From positions 3,700,001 through 3,764,000 of the forward strand of contig NZ_CP023692.1 of the NCBI RefSeq assembly GCF_008704935.1: 64,000 nucleotides of DNA. The letters are read 5' to 3'. Source of the stretch: Streptomyces vinaceus (GTDB taxonomy: Bacteria; Actinomycetota; Actinomycetes; Streptomycetales; Streptomycetaceae). The translations under genes and the position numbers were made by a program. Below, piece after piece: positions 7,957 through 16,355 of the stretch (within the stretch, counting starts at the first letter, position 1; the number at the start of each line of letters is the position of its first letter). The notes beneath the pieces were generated by a model. The model did not search any database. It was not told the DNA's origin and saw only the letters and a program-made list of their open reading frames with translations.

Positions 7957-9264
7957 TCACAGCGAGCGCAGCAGCACCGCCGGGGACTCCACGCAGTCCG
8001 CCACGTAGCGCAGGAAGCCGCCCGCCGTGCCGCCGTCGCACACCCGGTGGTCGAAGGTCAGCGACAGCTGCACGACCTGGCGCACCGCCAGCTCGCCCTG
8101 GTGGACCCACGGCTTCGCCATGATCCGGCCGACGCCGAGCATCGCCGCCTCCGGGTGGTTGATGATCGGCGTGGAGCCGTCCACGCCGAACACCCCGTAG
8201 TTGTTCAGGGTGAACGTGCCGCCGGTGAGGTCCGACGGCGCCAGTTTCCCGGCCCGGGCCACCTCGGTGAGGCGGGCGAACTCCGCCGACAGGGACTCGG
8301 CGCCGCGCGCCTGCGCGTCCCGGACCACCGGCACCACGAGCCCGCGCTCGGTCTGCGCCGCGAAGCCCAGGTGCACGGACGGCAGCCGTACGATCTCGTT
8401 CGCCGCGAGGTCCACCGTCGAGTTGAGCTCGGGGTACTTCGCCAGCGCGGCCGTGCAGATCCGGGCCAGCAGCGCCAGCACCGAGATCTTCGGGCCGCCC
8501 ACGGCGTTCATCGCGGCCCGCGCCGCCATGAGCTCGGTCGCATCGGCGTCGACCCAGCACGTGGCGTCCGGGATCTCCCGGCGGCTGCGCGACAGCTTCT
8601 CGGCCACCGCGCCCCGCAGACCCTTCAGCGGCACCCGCTCGCCCACGGCCGCGACCGCGACCGGAGTGGCGGCGGGAACGGCGACGGGAGCCGACGCCTG
8701 CGCCTGCGCCTGCGCCTGCGGAACCCTGAGCGCCGCCTCCACGTCCGCGCGCAGGATCAGCCCCTCGGGCCCGGACCCGCGCAGCCCGCGCAGGTCGATC
8801 CCGTGGTCCCGGGCCAGCTTGCGCACCAGCGGCGAGATGACCGCCACCGGACCGGTCACGGCGGCGGCGGGAGCGGGGGCGGGAGCGGCGGCGACAGCCG
8901 GCACGGCGGAGCCAGGTCGCACCCGCCTCCGACGTGCCGTGCGCGAGTGGTCCGTCCCGTAGCCCACCAGGACGTTGCCCGAACCGGAATCCTCGGGCTC
9001 CGCCTCGGGGGCCGTCCCCTCACCCACCGCCACCGTGATCAGCGGTGCTCCGACGGGGAGTTCCGTGCCCTCCTCCCCGAACCTGGCGGTGACCACACCG
9101 CCGTACGGGCACGGCACCTCCACCATCGCCTTGGCCGTCTCGACCTCGACCACCGGCTGGTCGATGGCCACGACGTCGCCCACCGCCACCAGCCAGCGGA
9201 CGATCTCGGCCTCGGTCAGTCCCTCCCCGAGGTCGGGGAGCTTGAACTCCATTACCTGCGGCAT
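7957..9264 (-). CDS. bkdH: 2-oxoacid dehydrogenase E2 acyltransferase (branched-chain type), 435 aa
   Basis: This is the E2 core of a 2-oxoacid dehydrogenase complex. The N-terminal lipoyl domain has its lipoylation lysine in VEVETAKAMVEV. A peripheral subunit-binding domain (SPLVRKLARDHGIDLRGL) and a catalytic acyltransferase domain with the active-site motif DHRVCDGG follow. Linkers are Ala/Pro-rich, one being a (QA)n run encoded by a six-base tandem repeat near 8700-8720. Its ATG shares a base with the E1beta stop (TGATG). Branched-chain rather than pyruvate specificity is inferred from the three-gene set and adjacent Lrp-type regulator, as in Streptomyces bkdFGH. Confidence 0.85.
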   Translation of the reverse strand: MPQVMEFKLPDLGEGLTEAEIVRWLVAVGDVVAIDQPVVEVETAKAMVEVPCPYGGVVTARFGEEGTELPVGAPLITVAVGEGTAPEAEPEDSGSGNVLVGYGTDHSRTARRRRVRPGSAVPAVAAAPAPAPAAAVTGPVAVISPLVRKLARDHGIDLRGLRGSGPEGLILRADVEAALRVPQAQAQAQASAPVAVPAATPVAVAAVGERVPLKGLRGAVAEKLSRSRREIPDATCWVDADATELMAARAAMNAVGGPKISVLALLARICTAALAKYPELNSTVDLAANEIVRLPSVHLGFAAQTERGLVVPVVRDAQARGAESLSAEFARLTEVARAGKLAPSDLTGGTFTLNNYGVFGVDGSTPIINHPEAAMLGVGRIMAKPWVHQGELAVRQVVQLSLTFDHRVCDGGTAGGFLRYVADCVESPAVLLRSL

Positions 9265-10262
9265 CAGTTCTCCCACTGCAGGCGGGCCACGGTGTCCAGG
9301 ATCCGGTCCACACCGGGCAGATGGTGCTTCTCCAGCATCGGCGGCGGGTACGGGATGTCGAAGCCCGTCACCCGCAGCACCGGAGCCTCCAGGTGGTGGA
9401 AGCACTTCTCCTGGATGCGGGCGACGATCTCCGCGCCCGGTCCGGCGAAGCCGTTCGCCTCGTGGACCACCACCGCGCGCCCCGTACGCCGTACGGAGGC
9501 CATGACGGTCTCCTCGTCGAACGGGACGAGCGAGCGCAGGTCCACGACCTCCAGGTCCCAGCCCTCCTCGCGCGCCGCCTCGGCGGCCTCCAGGCACACC
9601 GGGAGCGAGGGCCCGTAGGTGATCAGCGTGGCGCTCGCGCCAGTACGCCGGACGAGTGCCTTCCCGATCCCCGGCACGGCCGCCGGCGCGGCGGGGTCCC
9701 ACTGCGCCTTCGACCAGTACAGCCGCTTCGGCTCCAGGAAGACCACCGGGTCGTCGCTCGCGATCGAGGCGCGCAGCAGCCCGTACGCGTCCTCGACGGT
9801 CGCCGGGGTCACCACGTGCAGGCCGGGGGTGGCCGCGTAGTAGGCCTCGGAGGAGTCGCTGTGGTGCTCCACGCCGCCGATCCCGCCGCCGTAGGGCACC
9901 CGGATGGTGATCGGCAGCGGCATCGCGCCGCGCGTGCGGTTGCGCATCTTCGCGACGTGCGAGATCAGCTGCTCGAAGGCGGGGTACGCGAACGCGTCGA
10001 ACTGCATCTCCACGACCGGCCGCAGCCCGTACATGGCCATGCCGACCGCGGCGCCCAGGATCCCGGCCTCCGCGAGCGGGGTGTCGGTGCAGCGCTCCTC
10101 GCCGAACTCCTTCGCGAGGCCGTCCGTGATCCGGAAGACCCCGCCCAGCGTGCCGACGTCCTCGCCCATGACGTGGACCGTCGGGTCCTGCGCCATCGCG
10201 TCGCGCATGGCCCGCTGCAGGGCCTGCGCCATCGTCGCCGGCTTCACGGCCACCGTGGTCAC
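9264..10262 (-). CDS. bkdG: 2-oxoacid dehydrogenase E1 beta subunit (branched-chain type), 332 aa
   Basis: This is the transketolase-like beta subunit that forms the thiamine-diphosphate heterotetramer with E1alpha and decarboxylates branched-chain 2-oxoacids. Signature stretches include VMGEDVGTLGGVF, PYGGGIGGVEHHSDS and the C-terminal VVHEANGFAGPGAEI. GTG at 10262 overlaps the E1alpha stop by four bases, giving length and coupling typical of the family. It lies between E1alpha and E2 in one operon transcribed leftwards from about 11.4 kb. Confidence 0.88.
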   Translation of the reverse strand: MTTVAVKPATMAQALQRAMRDAMAQDPTVHVMGEDVGTLGGVFRITDGLAKEFGEERCTDTPLAEAGILGAAVGMAMYGLRPVVEMQFDAFAYPAFEQLISHVAKMRNRTRGAMPLPITIRVPYGGGIGGVEHHSDSSEAYYAATPGLHVVTPATVEDAYGLLRASIASDDPVVFLEPKRLYWSKAQWDPAAPAAVPGIGKALVRRTGASATLITYGPSLPVCLEAAEAAREEGWDLEVVDLRSLVPFDEETVMASVRRTGRAVVVHEANGFAGPGAEIVARIQEKCFHHLEAPVLRVTGFDIPYPPPMLEKHHLPGVDRILDTVARLQWEN

Positions 10263-11395
10263 GACTGCTCCTCCGCGTCGAGCTCGGCGCGCAGCATCTC
10301 CGCCTGCTCGCGGAGCCGGCCGGTCTGCTCCGCGTAGACGTTTTCGAACAGGTCCATCGGGTCGAGCACGGGCTCGGCGTTCATCCGATCGCGCAGGGTC
10401 GCGGCCATCGCCTCGGCGGCTTCCTTGGCCTCGCGGATGCCCGCCTCGTCCAGCATTCCGCGGGCGGTCAGCTCGCGCTCCAGCAGCTCCACCGGGTCGT
10501 GCGCCTTCCATGCCTCGACCTCGGCGTCCCCGCGGTAGCGGGTGGCGTCGTCGGCGTTCGTGTGGGCCTCGATGCGGTACGTGACCGCCTCGATCAGCGT
10601 CGGTCCGCCGCCGGCCCGGGCCCGCCGGACGGCGTCGGACAGCACCTCGTGCACGGCGGCGATGTCGTTGCCGTCGACGAGGCGGCCGGGCATCCCGTAC
10701 CCGACGGCCTTGTGGGCCAGGGTGGGGGCGGCCGTCTGCTTGGCCAGCGGGACCGATATCGCGAAGCCGTTGTTCTGGACGAGGAAGACCACCGGGGCCT
10801 GCCAGACGGCCGCGAAGTTCAGCGCCTCGTGGAAGTCGCCCTCGCTGGTGCCGCCGTCACCCACCAGGGCGAGCGCGACCACGTCGTCACCGCGCAGCCG
10901 GGCCGCGTGGGCCAGGCCGACCGCGTGCGGCAGCTGGGTGGCGAGCGGGGTGCACAGCGGGGCGATCCGGTACTCGCGCGGGTCGTACCCGGTGTGCCAG
11001 TCGCCGCGCAGCAGCGTCAGCGCCTGGACGGGGTCCAGCCCGCGGGCCACGGCCGCGAGGGTGTCGCGGTAGCTCGGGAAGAGCCAGTCCTGCTCCTCCA
11101 GGACCAGGGCGGCCGCGATCTCGCAGGCCTCCTGCCCGACGGTGGAGGGGTACACGGCCAGTCGGCCCTGCCGGGTGAGGGCGGTCGCCTGGGCGTTGTA
11201 CCGGCGGCCGCGCACCAGCTCGGCGTAGCAGCGGCGCATCAGCTCGGGGTCGAGCTTCTCGGCGGCCGGCGTGCCCAGCACCCGGTACGGCTCGGGGTCC
11301 GGGAGCAGCGGGGCGGCATCCGTACGGGGCCTCCAGGCGGGCGGCGGGGTGGAACGGTGGGATGCACCGGCACCGGGCAGCTCTTGGACCGTCAT
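10259..11395 (-). CDS. bkdF: 2-oxoacid dehydrogenase E1 alpha subunit (branched-chain type), 378 aa
   Basis: This thiamine-diphosphate-dependent E1alpha subunit has the cofactor motif GDGGTSEGDFHEALNFA followed by NNGFAISVP. The loop RIEAHTNADDATRYR corresponds to the conserved region that binds the E2 lipoyl domain. It is first in the operon and faces a regulatory region shared with the divergent Lrp-type gene. Products are the branched acyl-CoA primers for fatty acids and many polyketides. A pyruvate-specific enzyme cannot be fully excluded, but two-subunit E1 proteins in Streptomyces are mostly of the branched-chain type. Confidence 0.87.
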   Translation of the reverse strand: MTVQELPGAGASHRSTPPPAWRPRTDAAPLLPDPEPYRVLGTPAAEKLDPELMRRCYAELVRGRRYNAQATALTRQGRLAVYPSTVGQEACEIAAALVLEEQDWLFPSYRDTLAAVARGLDPVQALTLLRGDWHTGYDPREYRIAPLCTPLATQLPHAVGLAHAARLRGDDVVALALVGDGGTSEGDFHEALNFAAVWQAPVVFLVQNNGFAISVPLAKQTAAPTLAHKAVGYGMPGRLVDGNDIAAVHEVLSDAVRRARAGGGPTLIEAVTYRIEAHTNADDATRYRGDAEVEAWKAHDPVELLERELTARGMLDEAGIREAKEAAEAMAATLRDRMNAEPVLDPMDLFENVYAEQTGRLREQAEMLRAELDAEEQS

Positions 11396-11440
11396 GGCGG
11401 CGTACACCTCCTCGTGGGAAGCGGGCAGGGCGGCTCGGCT

Positions 11441-11470
11441 GTGAGGCGCCTCACCAACCGATTGTTCGGT
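11441..11470. promoter_or_regulatory. Divergent bkd/lrp control region: perfect palindrome plus PaaR-like site
   Basis: GTGAGGCGCCTCAC (11441-11454) is a perfect 14-bp palindrome and a candidate operator for the neighbouring Lrp-type regulator. Directly abutting it, CCAACCGATTGTTCGGT (11454-11470) matches the phenylacetate operator at 16241-16257 in 15 of 17 positions. Further along, 11505-11513 is an exact DnaA box (TTGTCCACA on the minus strand). Function is inferred from position and sequence only. Confidence 0.5.
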
Positions 11471-11571
11471 CGATGGCGCAATTTGGCTACAGGCGGCTCC
11501 AGGCTGTGGACAAAGTGGCGCCGGGGCCCTGGGATGGGTGCAGGACGTCCAAATGAGGGAGGCAGTGGGCA

Positions 11572-12156
11572 ATGCCGGATGAACAAATGGCCGCACCGGG
11601 TGCCACGCCGGGTTCCGCGCCGGTGCCGCCCGGCGGTGCTCCTCCGGCCCCGCAGGCCCCGTCGGCACCCCCTCGCCCCCTGGATCCCATCGACCGTTCG
11701 ATCATGCGCCTGCTCCAGGCGGACGGCCGTGCGTCGATACGTTCGGTGGCCGAGCAGGTCCACGTATCGCGCGCGAACGCCTACGCCCGGATCAACCGGC
11801 TCATCGACGACGGCGTGATCCGCGGGTTCACGGCCCGCGTCAACCACGAGAGGGCCGGCCAGGGGACCTCCGCGTACATCACCCTGAAGATCGTCCAGAA
11901 CTCCTGGCGCACGGTCCGCGAGCAGCTCCGCGAGCTTCCGGGCGCCGCGCACATCGCCCTGGTCAGCGGCGATTTCGACGTACTGCTGCTGGTCCACACG
12001 CCCGACAACCGCACCCTGCGCGAGCTGGTCCTGACCCGCCTCCAGTCCATCCCGGAGGTCCTGTCGACCCGCACCCTGCTGGTGTTCGAGGAAACGGATC
12101 TGCTCGATTCCGGCCCCGGCTCCGGCGGCGGCGCCGCGGCGATCTCCGAGGAGTAG
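11572..12156 (+). CDS. Lrp/AsnC family transcriptional regulator (BkdR-like), 194 aa
   Basis: After a Pro/Ala-rich N-terminal tail of about 40 residues comes an Lrp-type winged helix-turn-helix (LDPIDRSIMRLLQADGRAS, then VAEQVHVSRANAYARINRL). A C-terminal ligand-binding RAM domain contains ALVSGDFDVLLLVHT. It is divergent from the bkd operon, the arrangement reported for Streptomyces bkd clusters, so it probably senses branched-chain amino acids or their oxoacids and controls bkdFGH. The tail before the helix-turn-helix is longer than in E. coli Lrp. A terminator follows. Confidence 0.85.
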   Translation: MPDEQMAAPGATPGSAPVPPGGAPPAPQAPSAPPRPLDPIDRSIMRLLQADGRASIRSVAEQVHVSRANAYARINRLIDDGVIRGFTARVNHERAGQGTSAYITLKIVQNSWRTVREQLRELPGAAHIALVSGDFDVLLLVHTPDNRTLRELVLTRLQSIPEVLSTRTLLVFEETDLLDSGPGSGGGAAAISEE

Positions 12157-12182
12157 GGGGAGCCGGGGCGCCCGGGGAACGA

Positions 12183-12223
12183 CAGAGCCCCGGAAAGGCC
12201 GTGAGGGCCTTCCCGGGGCTCTG
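12183..12223. terminator. Terminator between the lrp-type gene and the PKD-protein gene
   Basis: An 18-bp stem with one mismatch (12183-12200 with 12206-12223) lies between two convergent genes, so it can serve both. Confidence 0.75.
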
Positions 12224-12245
12224 TACGAGGCCCGCTACGCGACGG

Positions 12246-13937
12246 TCACTTCGTGTCGTAATACCCGAACATGTCGATGATCAGGTCCGCGGTGTCCCAG
12301 CTCTGGTTCCAGAAGTCGACGATCCCGGTACTGCCGGTGCTCGCCTGGACCAGGTTCGGGACTGTCTGGCCGGCGGTCCAGTTCAGCGTGGACGACGTGG
12401 GCGTCGCCGGCCAGCTGTCCCTCCCGTTGGCGTAGTCGTCCCGGGTGTTCGGGTCCGGCGCCACCGACAGGAATCCGTCGGCCCTCGTGTTGGTCACCGT
12501 CGTGTTCAGGACGACGCCCGTGATGCCCTTGTCCTGGGTGGACATAGGCATCCAGATGTAGCCTCCGTCGTACATCGGCCCCTCGCCCCAGCTGCGGGTG
12601 TCGAGCCTGCGAACCGGCGCCATGGACATGAACGCCCCGGAGCTGTCGGGGCTGTAGTAACCGAGGACGTCGACGATCACGTCGGTGCCCGCCCAGGCGC
12701 CGTTGAAGATGTTGACCTTGCCGTCGGCGCCGACGGGGACGATCACCGAGTTGGCGACGGTCTGCTTGGCCTTGAAGTTGACGTTGGACGTGTTCGGGGC
12801 CGACTGGCCGCTCGGGTAGGCCGTCAGGTGGCCGTCCTCGCGCGGGTTGGTGGCGGTCACGTTCAGCGCCACGGCGGTGGCGTTGGAGGGCACGTACCAG
12901 CCGCCGAGCTGCACGCCGATCGACTTGCGGCCACCGACCTGGCCCTGGGGGGCGCCCTGGCCGGAGCGGGTGTCCACCGCGCGGACCGGGGTCATCGGCG
13001 TGTAGCCGCTGGCCGCGGTGCGGGTGAAGTAGCCCGTGATGTCCGCGATCAGGTCGATCGCCGTCCAGCTGCCGTTGTACAGCTCGACGGTGCCGTCCTT
13101 GCCCACCGGCACGATGACCATGTTCGGGACGGTCTGCGCGGCCACGAAGTTGACGTTGGACGTCGTCGGACGCGTGGTGCCGCCGGGGAACACCGTGACG
13201 TGCCCGGGGTTCGAGGTGTTGGTGGCGGTGACGTTCAGGGCCACGGCCGTGACGCCCGCCGGGATCTTGCCGTTGCCGGCGATCTTCAGCTTGGCCGAGG
13301 AGTACGCCTGCACCATGCCCCGCGGGGCACCGGTGCCGTCCCGGGTGTCCAGGAGGCGGGTCGGGGCGTACGGGGTGAAGTCCGAGCCGACCGTGGAGAG
13401 GGGCAGCTCGTTGACGGACTCGGCCTGGTTCGCGGCGTCGGTGACGGTGACCTTGACCTTGTACTCGCCGAGCTCGGCGTAGCTGTGCTTGAGCGACACC
13501 TCCTGGCCCGGGGAGGCGTCGGTGCCGTCGGTCGTCCCGTCGCCCCAGTCGTAGACGACCTTGAGGGTGGCGCCCGCGGCGCTGACGACTTGGGCGCGCA
13601 GCTCGATGCCGTGCGCGGAGACGCTCTTCGCGTCGAGGACGAGACCCAGCTCCGGGTTGCCGGCGGCCGTCTCCGCGCCCTGCGCGGTGACGTTCGCGGA
13701 GGCCTTGCCCTTGGCCGCGGGCAGGGTCTTGCGGACCGAGCGCTCCTTCGGGCTGTGGAAGGTCTTGGCATCGGCCGTGCCGAGCTTGGCCAGGTCCGCC
13801 ACGGGAGCGGCCGCCCCCTTGGCCACCGGCGCGGACGGACCTGCGGCCGGACCGGCCGCCTGGGCCAGGCCCGGGATGAAACCAACGCTGGCCGCGACGA
13901 CAACGGCAGCGGAAACTACAAGACGGCGACTGCGCAC
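12246..13937 (-). CDS. Secreted PKD-domain protein with three actinobacterial surface repeats, 563 aa
   Basis: The predicted start is GTG at 13937, preceded by GGGGGG and giving a signal peptide (arginines, then VVSAAVVVAASVGFIPGLAQA). An in-frame GTG at 14003 would add 22 unlikely residues. After a proline/alanine linker there is a PKD domain (about residues 105-190) with the hallmark YDWGDGT. Three repeats of roughly 115-120 residues follow. Each opens with a variant of TRLLDTRDGTGAP and contains ALNVTATN, then NFxAxQTVPN, then a hydrophobic DLIADITGYF-type ending. Such repeats occur in actinobacterial extracellular proteins. No catalytic domain is visible, so a surface or binding role is likely. 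Confidence 0.8.
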   Translation of the reverse strand: MRSRRLVVSAAVVVAASVGFIPGLAQAAGPAAGPSAPVAKGAAAPVADLAKLGTADAKTFHSPKERSVRKTLPAAKGKASANVTAQGAETAAGNPELGLVLDAKSVSAHGIELRAQVVSAAGATLKVVYDWGDGTTDGTDASPGQEVSLKHSYAELGEYKVKVTVTDAANQAESVNELPLSTVGSDFTPYAPTRLLDTRDGTGAPRGMVQAYSSAKLKIAGNGKIPAGVTAVALNVTATNTSNPGHVTVFPGGTTRPTTSNVNFVAAQTVPNMVIVPVGKDGTVELYNGSWTAIDLIADITGYFTRTAASGYTPMTPVRAVDTRSGQGAPQGQVGGRKSIGVQLGGWYVPSNATAVALNVTATNPREDGHLTAYPSGQSAPNTSNVNFKAKQTVANSVIVPVGADGKVNIFNGAWAGTDVIVDVLGYYSPDSSGAFMSMAPVRRLDTRSWGEGPMYDGGYIWMPMSTQDKGITGVVLNTTVTNTRADGFLSVAPDPNTRDDYANGRDSWPATPTSSTLNWTAGQTVPNLVQASTGSTGIVDFWNQSWDTADLIIDMFGYYDTK

Positions 13938-14053
13938 CGGCCCCCCATTTTCTGTTACTGCTTGAACGCGTTCGAAAGCTCGCTCATCGTACAGAATTCG
14001 CACAGCAGTTCATCAGAAAATATGCGGCCTGATCGTACGGATCCTGCCAGGGG

Positions 14054-14644
14054 TCAACCGCGAACCGTCCGCAGGCCGTCCAAGGCCATGTGGACCACCG
14101 CGTCGGCCAGCTGGTCCGCGCTCGTACCGGGGTGCGGGCGGTACCACTCCACCAGCGAGTTCACCATGCCGAACAGCAGGCGGGTGGCCAGCCGGATGTC
14201 CACGTCCGCCCGCAGGTCCCCGTCCGCCGCCGCGGCCTTCAGCAGCTCCGCGACCTGGTGGTCGAACTCGCGGCGGCGCTCCAGGGCCCAGCGCTCGGTC
14301 CGGGTGTTGCCCCGCACCCGCAGCAGCAGCGTCACGTACGGGAGCTCGGCGACCAGGACCTCGACCGTCCGGCGCGTGACGTACTCGACCCGCTCGACGG
14401 CCCGGCCGCGCACCGCGCCCGGCTCCTCCAGTACGGCGAAGAGCCCGTCGAGCGCCCGGCTGACGGCCCGCTGGAGGAGCTCCTCCTTGCCCGCCACGTG
14501 GTGGTAGATCGAGGACTTCGAGATGCCCGCGGCCTTGGAGAGGTGCTCCATGGAGGTGCCGTCGTAGCCGCGCTCGTTGAAGACCTGGACGGCGACGGAC
14601 AGGAGCGTCTCGGGGGTGTAGGTGTCCCGCTTGGCGGTGGTCAT
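14054..14644 (-). CDS. paaR: TetR family repressor of phenylacetate genes (PaaR-like), 196 aa
   Basis: The N-terminal TetR helix-turn-helix contains VAVQVFNERGYDGTSMEHLS and KAAGISKSSIYHHVAGKEEL, followed by an all-helical ligand-binding domain. It is the second gene of a two-gene operon: its ATG overlaps the paaH stop (ATGA). PaaR repressors of actinobacteria respond to phenylacetyl-CoA and bind ACCGNNCGNNCGGT. Exactly that core occurs upstream of paaH/paaN (16244-16257) and upstream of paaA (22284-22297), which supports the assignment. The effector is inferred. Confidence 0.8.
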   Translation of the reverse strand: MTTAKRDTYTPETLLSVAVQVFNERGYDGTSMEHLSKAAGISKSSIYHHVAGKEELLQRAVSRALDGLFAVLEEPGAVRGRAVERVEYVTRRTVEVLVAELPYVTLLLRVRGNTRTERWALERRREFDHQVAELLKAAAADGDLRADVDIRLATRLLFGMVNSLVEWYRPHPGTSADQLADAVVHMALDGLRTVRG

Positions 14645-16188
14645 GCAGTCTCCTCCGCGGCGTCCTGGTCGCCGTCGTCGCCTTCCCCGCCGTCTTCGCC
14701 CTCGGTGTAGCCGAGCTTGAACAGCGCCAGCGAGGGCGCGTAGCGGCCGCCGGGACAGCGCTCGTCGAGGTGGTGCAGCAGGTCGTACGCCCAGTCGCGG
14801 CCGAGCCGCTCGTGCCATTCGGACGGGCCCAGCGGGTAGTTGACCCCGAGCCGCATCGCCGTGTCGATGTCCTCGGCACTGGCCGCCCCGCGCGCGACGG
14901 CGTCGGCGGCCAGGTCGATCAGCATCGCGACCGTACGGGCCACGATCATGCCCGGGACGTCGCCGATGACGGAGACCTTCTTGCCCAGCCTCTGGAAGAG
15001 GCCGACCGCCTCGGCGAGGGTCCGCTCGCTGGTGTCCGCGCCGGCGGAGAGCGCGATCCGGGTAGCGCCGCGGTAGTCGAGCGCGAGGTCGAAGTAGACG
15101 ACGTCGGCGAACTCGATCGAGGTCTTGCCGTCCGCGAGCACCAGCTGGCCCTCGCCGGGCAGCTGGATGTACGGGCCCCCGTGCTCGGTGGAGGTGACCT
15201 TGATCCCGGCCTCCTCCAGCAGTTCGACGAGCCCGGCGGCGGGACCGAGGTCGCCGACCACGGTGACCTTCTCCGGGGCCTCCTCGGGACCGGCGGTGTG
15301 CGGGGCCGGGGCCTCGGCGCCCTGGCCGTAAGGGAACCAGCCGTGCCCCGATTTGCGGCCGAGGCGGCCCGACTGGACCAGCCGCCGCTGCGCCAGGGAC
15401 GGGGTGAACTTGGGGCTCCGGAAGAACGACTCCCACACGGAGCGGGTGACGGCCTCGTTGACGTCCTGGCCGATCAGGTCGGTCAGCTGGAACGGGCCCA
15501 TCTTGAAGCCGCCGCTCTCGCGGAGCACGGCGTCGATGGTGGCCGGGTCGGCGCCCTGCTCCTCGTACACCGAGAAGGCCTCGGCGTAGAAGGGGCGGGC
15601 GATCCGGTTGACGATGAAGCCGGGGGTGTCGGCGCAGCGGACCGGCGTCTTCCCCCAGCCCAGGACGGTGGCGTACGCGCGCTCGGCGGCGGCCGGATCG
15701 GTGGCGAAACCGCTGACCACCTCGACGAGGGGGAGCAGCGGGGCCGGGTTGAAGAAGTGCATGCCGAGGAAGCGGCCGGGGTGCACGAGGCCGGCGGCGA
15801 GCTCGGTGACGGAGAGGGAGGAGGTGTTGGTCGCCAGCAGGGCGTCCGGCGAAACCACCTCTTCGAGCGCTTCGAAGAGCGCGCGCTTGACGGTGGCGTC
15901 CTCGACGACCGCCTCGATGACGAGCGCCGCGTCCGCGAGGTCGGTGAGGGCGGAGGCCGACTCGATCCGGCCGATCGCGTCCTCGGCCTCGGCGCGGTCG
16001 AGGCGGCCCTTCGCGGCCAGGCGGTCGACGCGGTCCTGGACGATGCCGACGCCGCCGGCGGCGAGGGTGGCGTTGATGTCGTAGATCAGCACCCGGTGAC
16101 CTGCGAGGAGGGCGACCTGGGCGATGCCCTGCCCCATGGTGCCGGCGCCGACGACCGCCACAGTGCGGGACCGCTCGATTGCTGTCAT
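14641..16188 (-). CDS. paaH: 3-hydroxyacyl-CoA dehydrogenase PaaH (3-hydroxyadipyl-CoA dehydrogenase), 515 aa
   Basis: This NAD-dependent dehydrogenase carries GAGTMGQGIAQVALLAGH in its Rossmann domain and the family motif GMHFFNPAPLLPLVEVV. Two 3HCDH C-terminal domains make it about 500 residues long, as PaaH proteins are; the second contains MRLGVNYPLGPSEW. In phenylacetate catabolism it oxidises 3-hydroxyadipyl-CoA to 3-oxoadipyl-CoA. ATG at 16188 is preceded by AGGA. It is transcribed with the TetR gene from a control region shared with divergent paaN. The acidic C-terminal tail is poorly conserved. Confidence 0.87.
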   Translation of the reverse strand: MTAIERSRTVAVVGAGTMGQGIAQVALLAGHRVLIYDINATLAAGGVGIVQDRVDRLAAKGRLDRAEAEDAIGRIESASALTDLADAALVIEAVVEDATVKRALFEALEEVVSPDALLATNTSSLSVTELAAGLVHPGRFLGMHFFNPAPLLPLVEVVSGFATDPAAAERAYATVLGWGKTPVRCADTPGFIVNRIARPFYAEAFSVYEEQGADPATIDAVLRESGGFKMGPFQLTDLIGQDVNEAVTRSVWESFFRSPKFTPSLAQRRLVQSGRLGRKSGHGWFPYGQGAEAPAPHTAGPEEAPEKVTVVGDLGPAAGLVELLEEAGIKVTSTEHGGPYIQLPGEGQLVLADGKTSIEFADVVYFDLALDYRGATRIALSAGADTSERTLAEAVGLFQRLGKKVSVIGDVPGMIVARTVAMLIDLAADAVARGAASAEDIDTAMRLGVNYPLGPSEWHERLGRDWAYDLLHHLDERCPGGRYAPSLALFKLGYTEGEDGGEGDDGDQDAAEETA

Positions 16189-16210
16189 GTCCTGATCCTC
16201 CCGCACCGGG

Positions 16211-16257
16211 TTATCCACAGGCTTGCCGGGCCCTCTTGTCCCGACCGATCGTTCGGT
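16211..16257. promoter_or_regulatory. paaH/paaN divergent control region with PaaR operator
   Basis: CCGACCGATCGTTCGGT at 16241-16257 contains the dyad ACCGATCGTTCGGT, which fits the actinobacterial PaaR core ACCGNNCGNNCGGT. Its reverse complement is identical over 17 bases to the site at 22284-22300 before paaA. TTATCCACA at 16211-16219 is an E. coli-type DnaA box in the same intergenic region. Confidence 0.75.
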
Positions 16258-16355
16258 TACTCTAACTCCAGTCTGCTCTTCTTCACCCGCCCCTGCCTGA
16301 TCTCAGTCTGCGACCCAGCCTGATCTTGCCCGGCTCAACGAGGAGTTGGTCCCTG

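Noticed and set aside
12201..14507. A 768-codon plus-strand frame opposite the PKD protein and TetR gene
   Set aside because: Low-complexity Val/Gly/Arg/Asp sequence without motifs; the minus-strand genes have signal peptide, repeats and helix-turn-helix.
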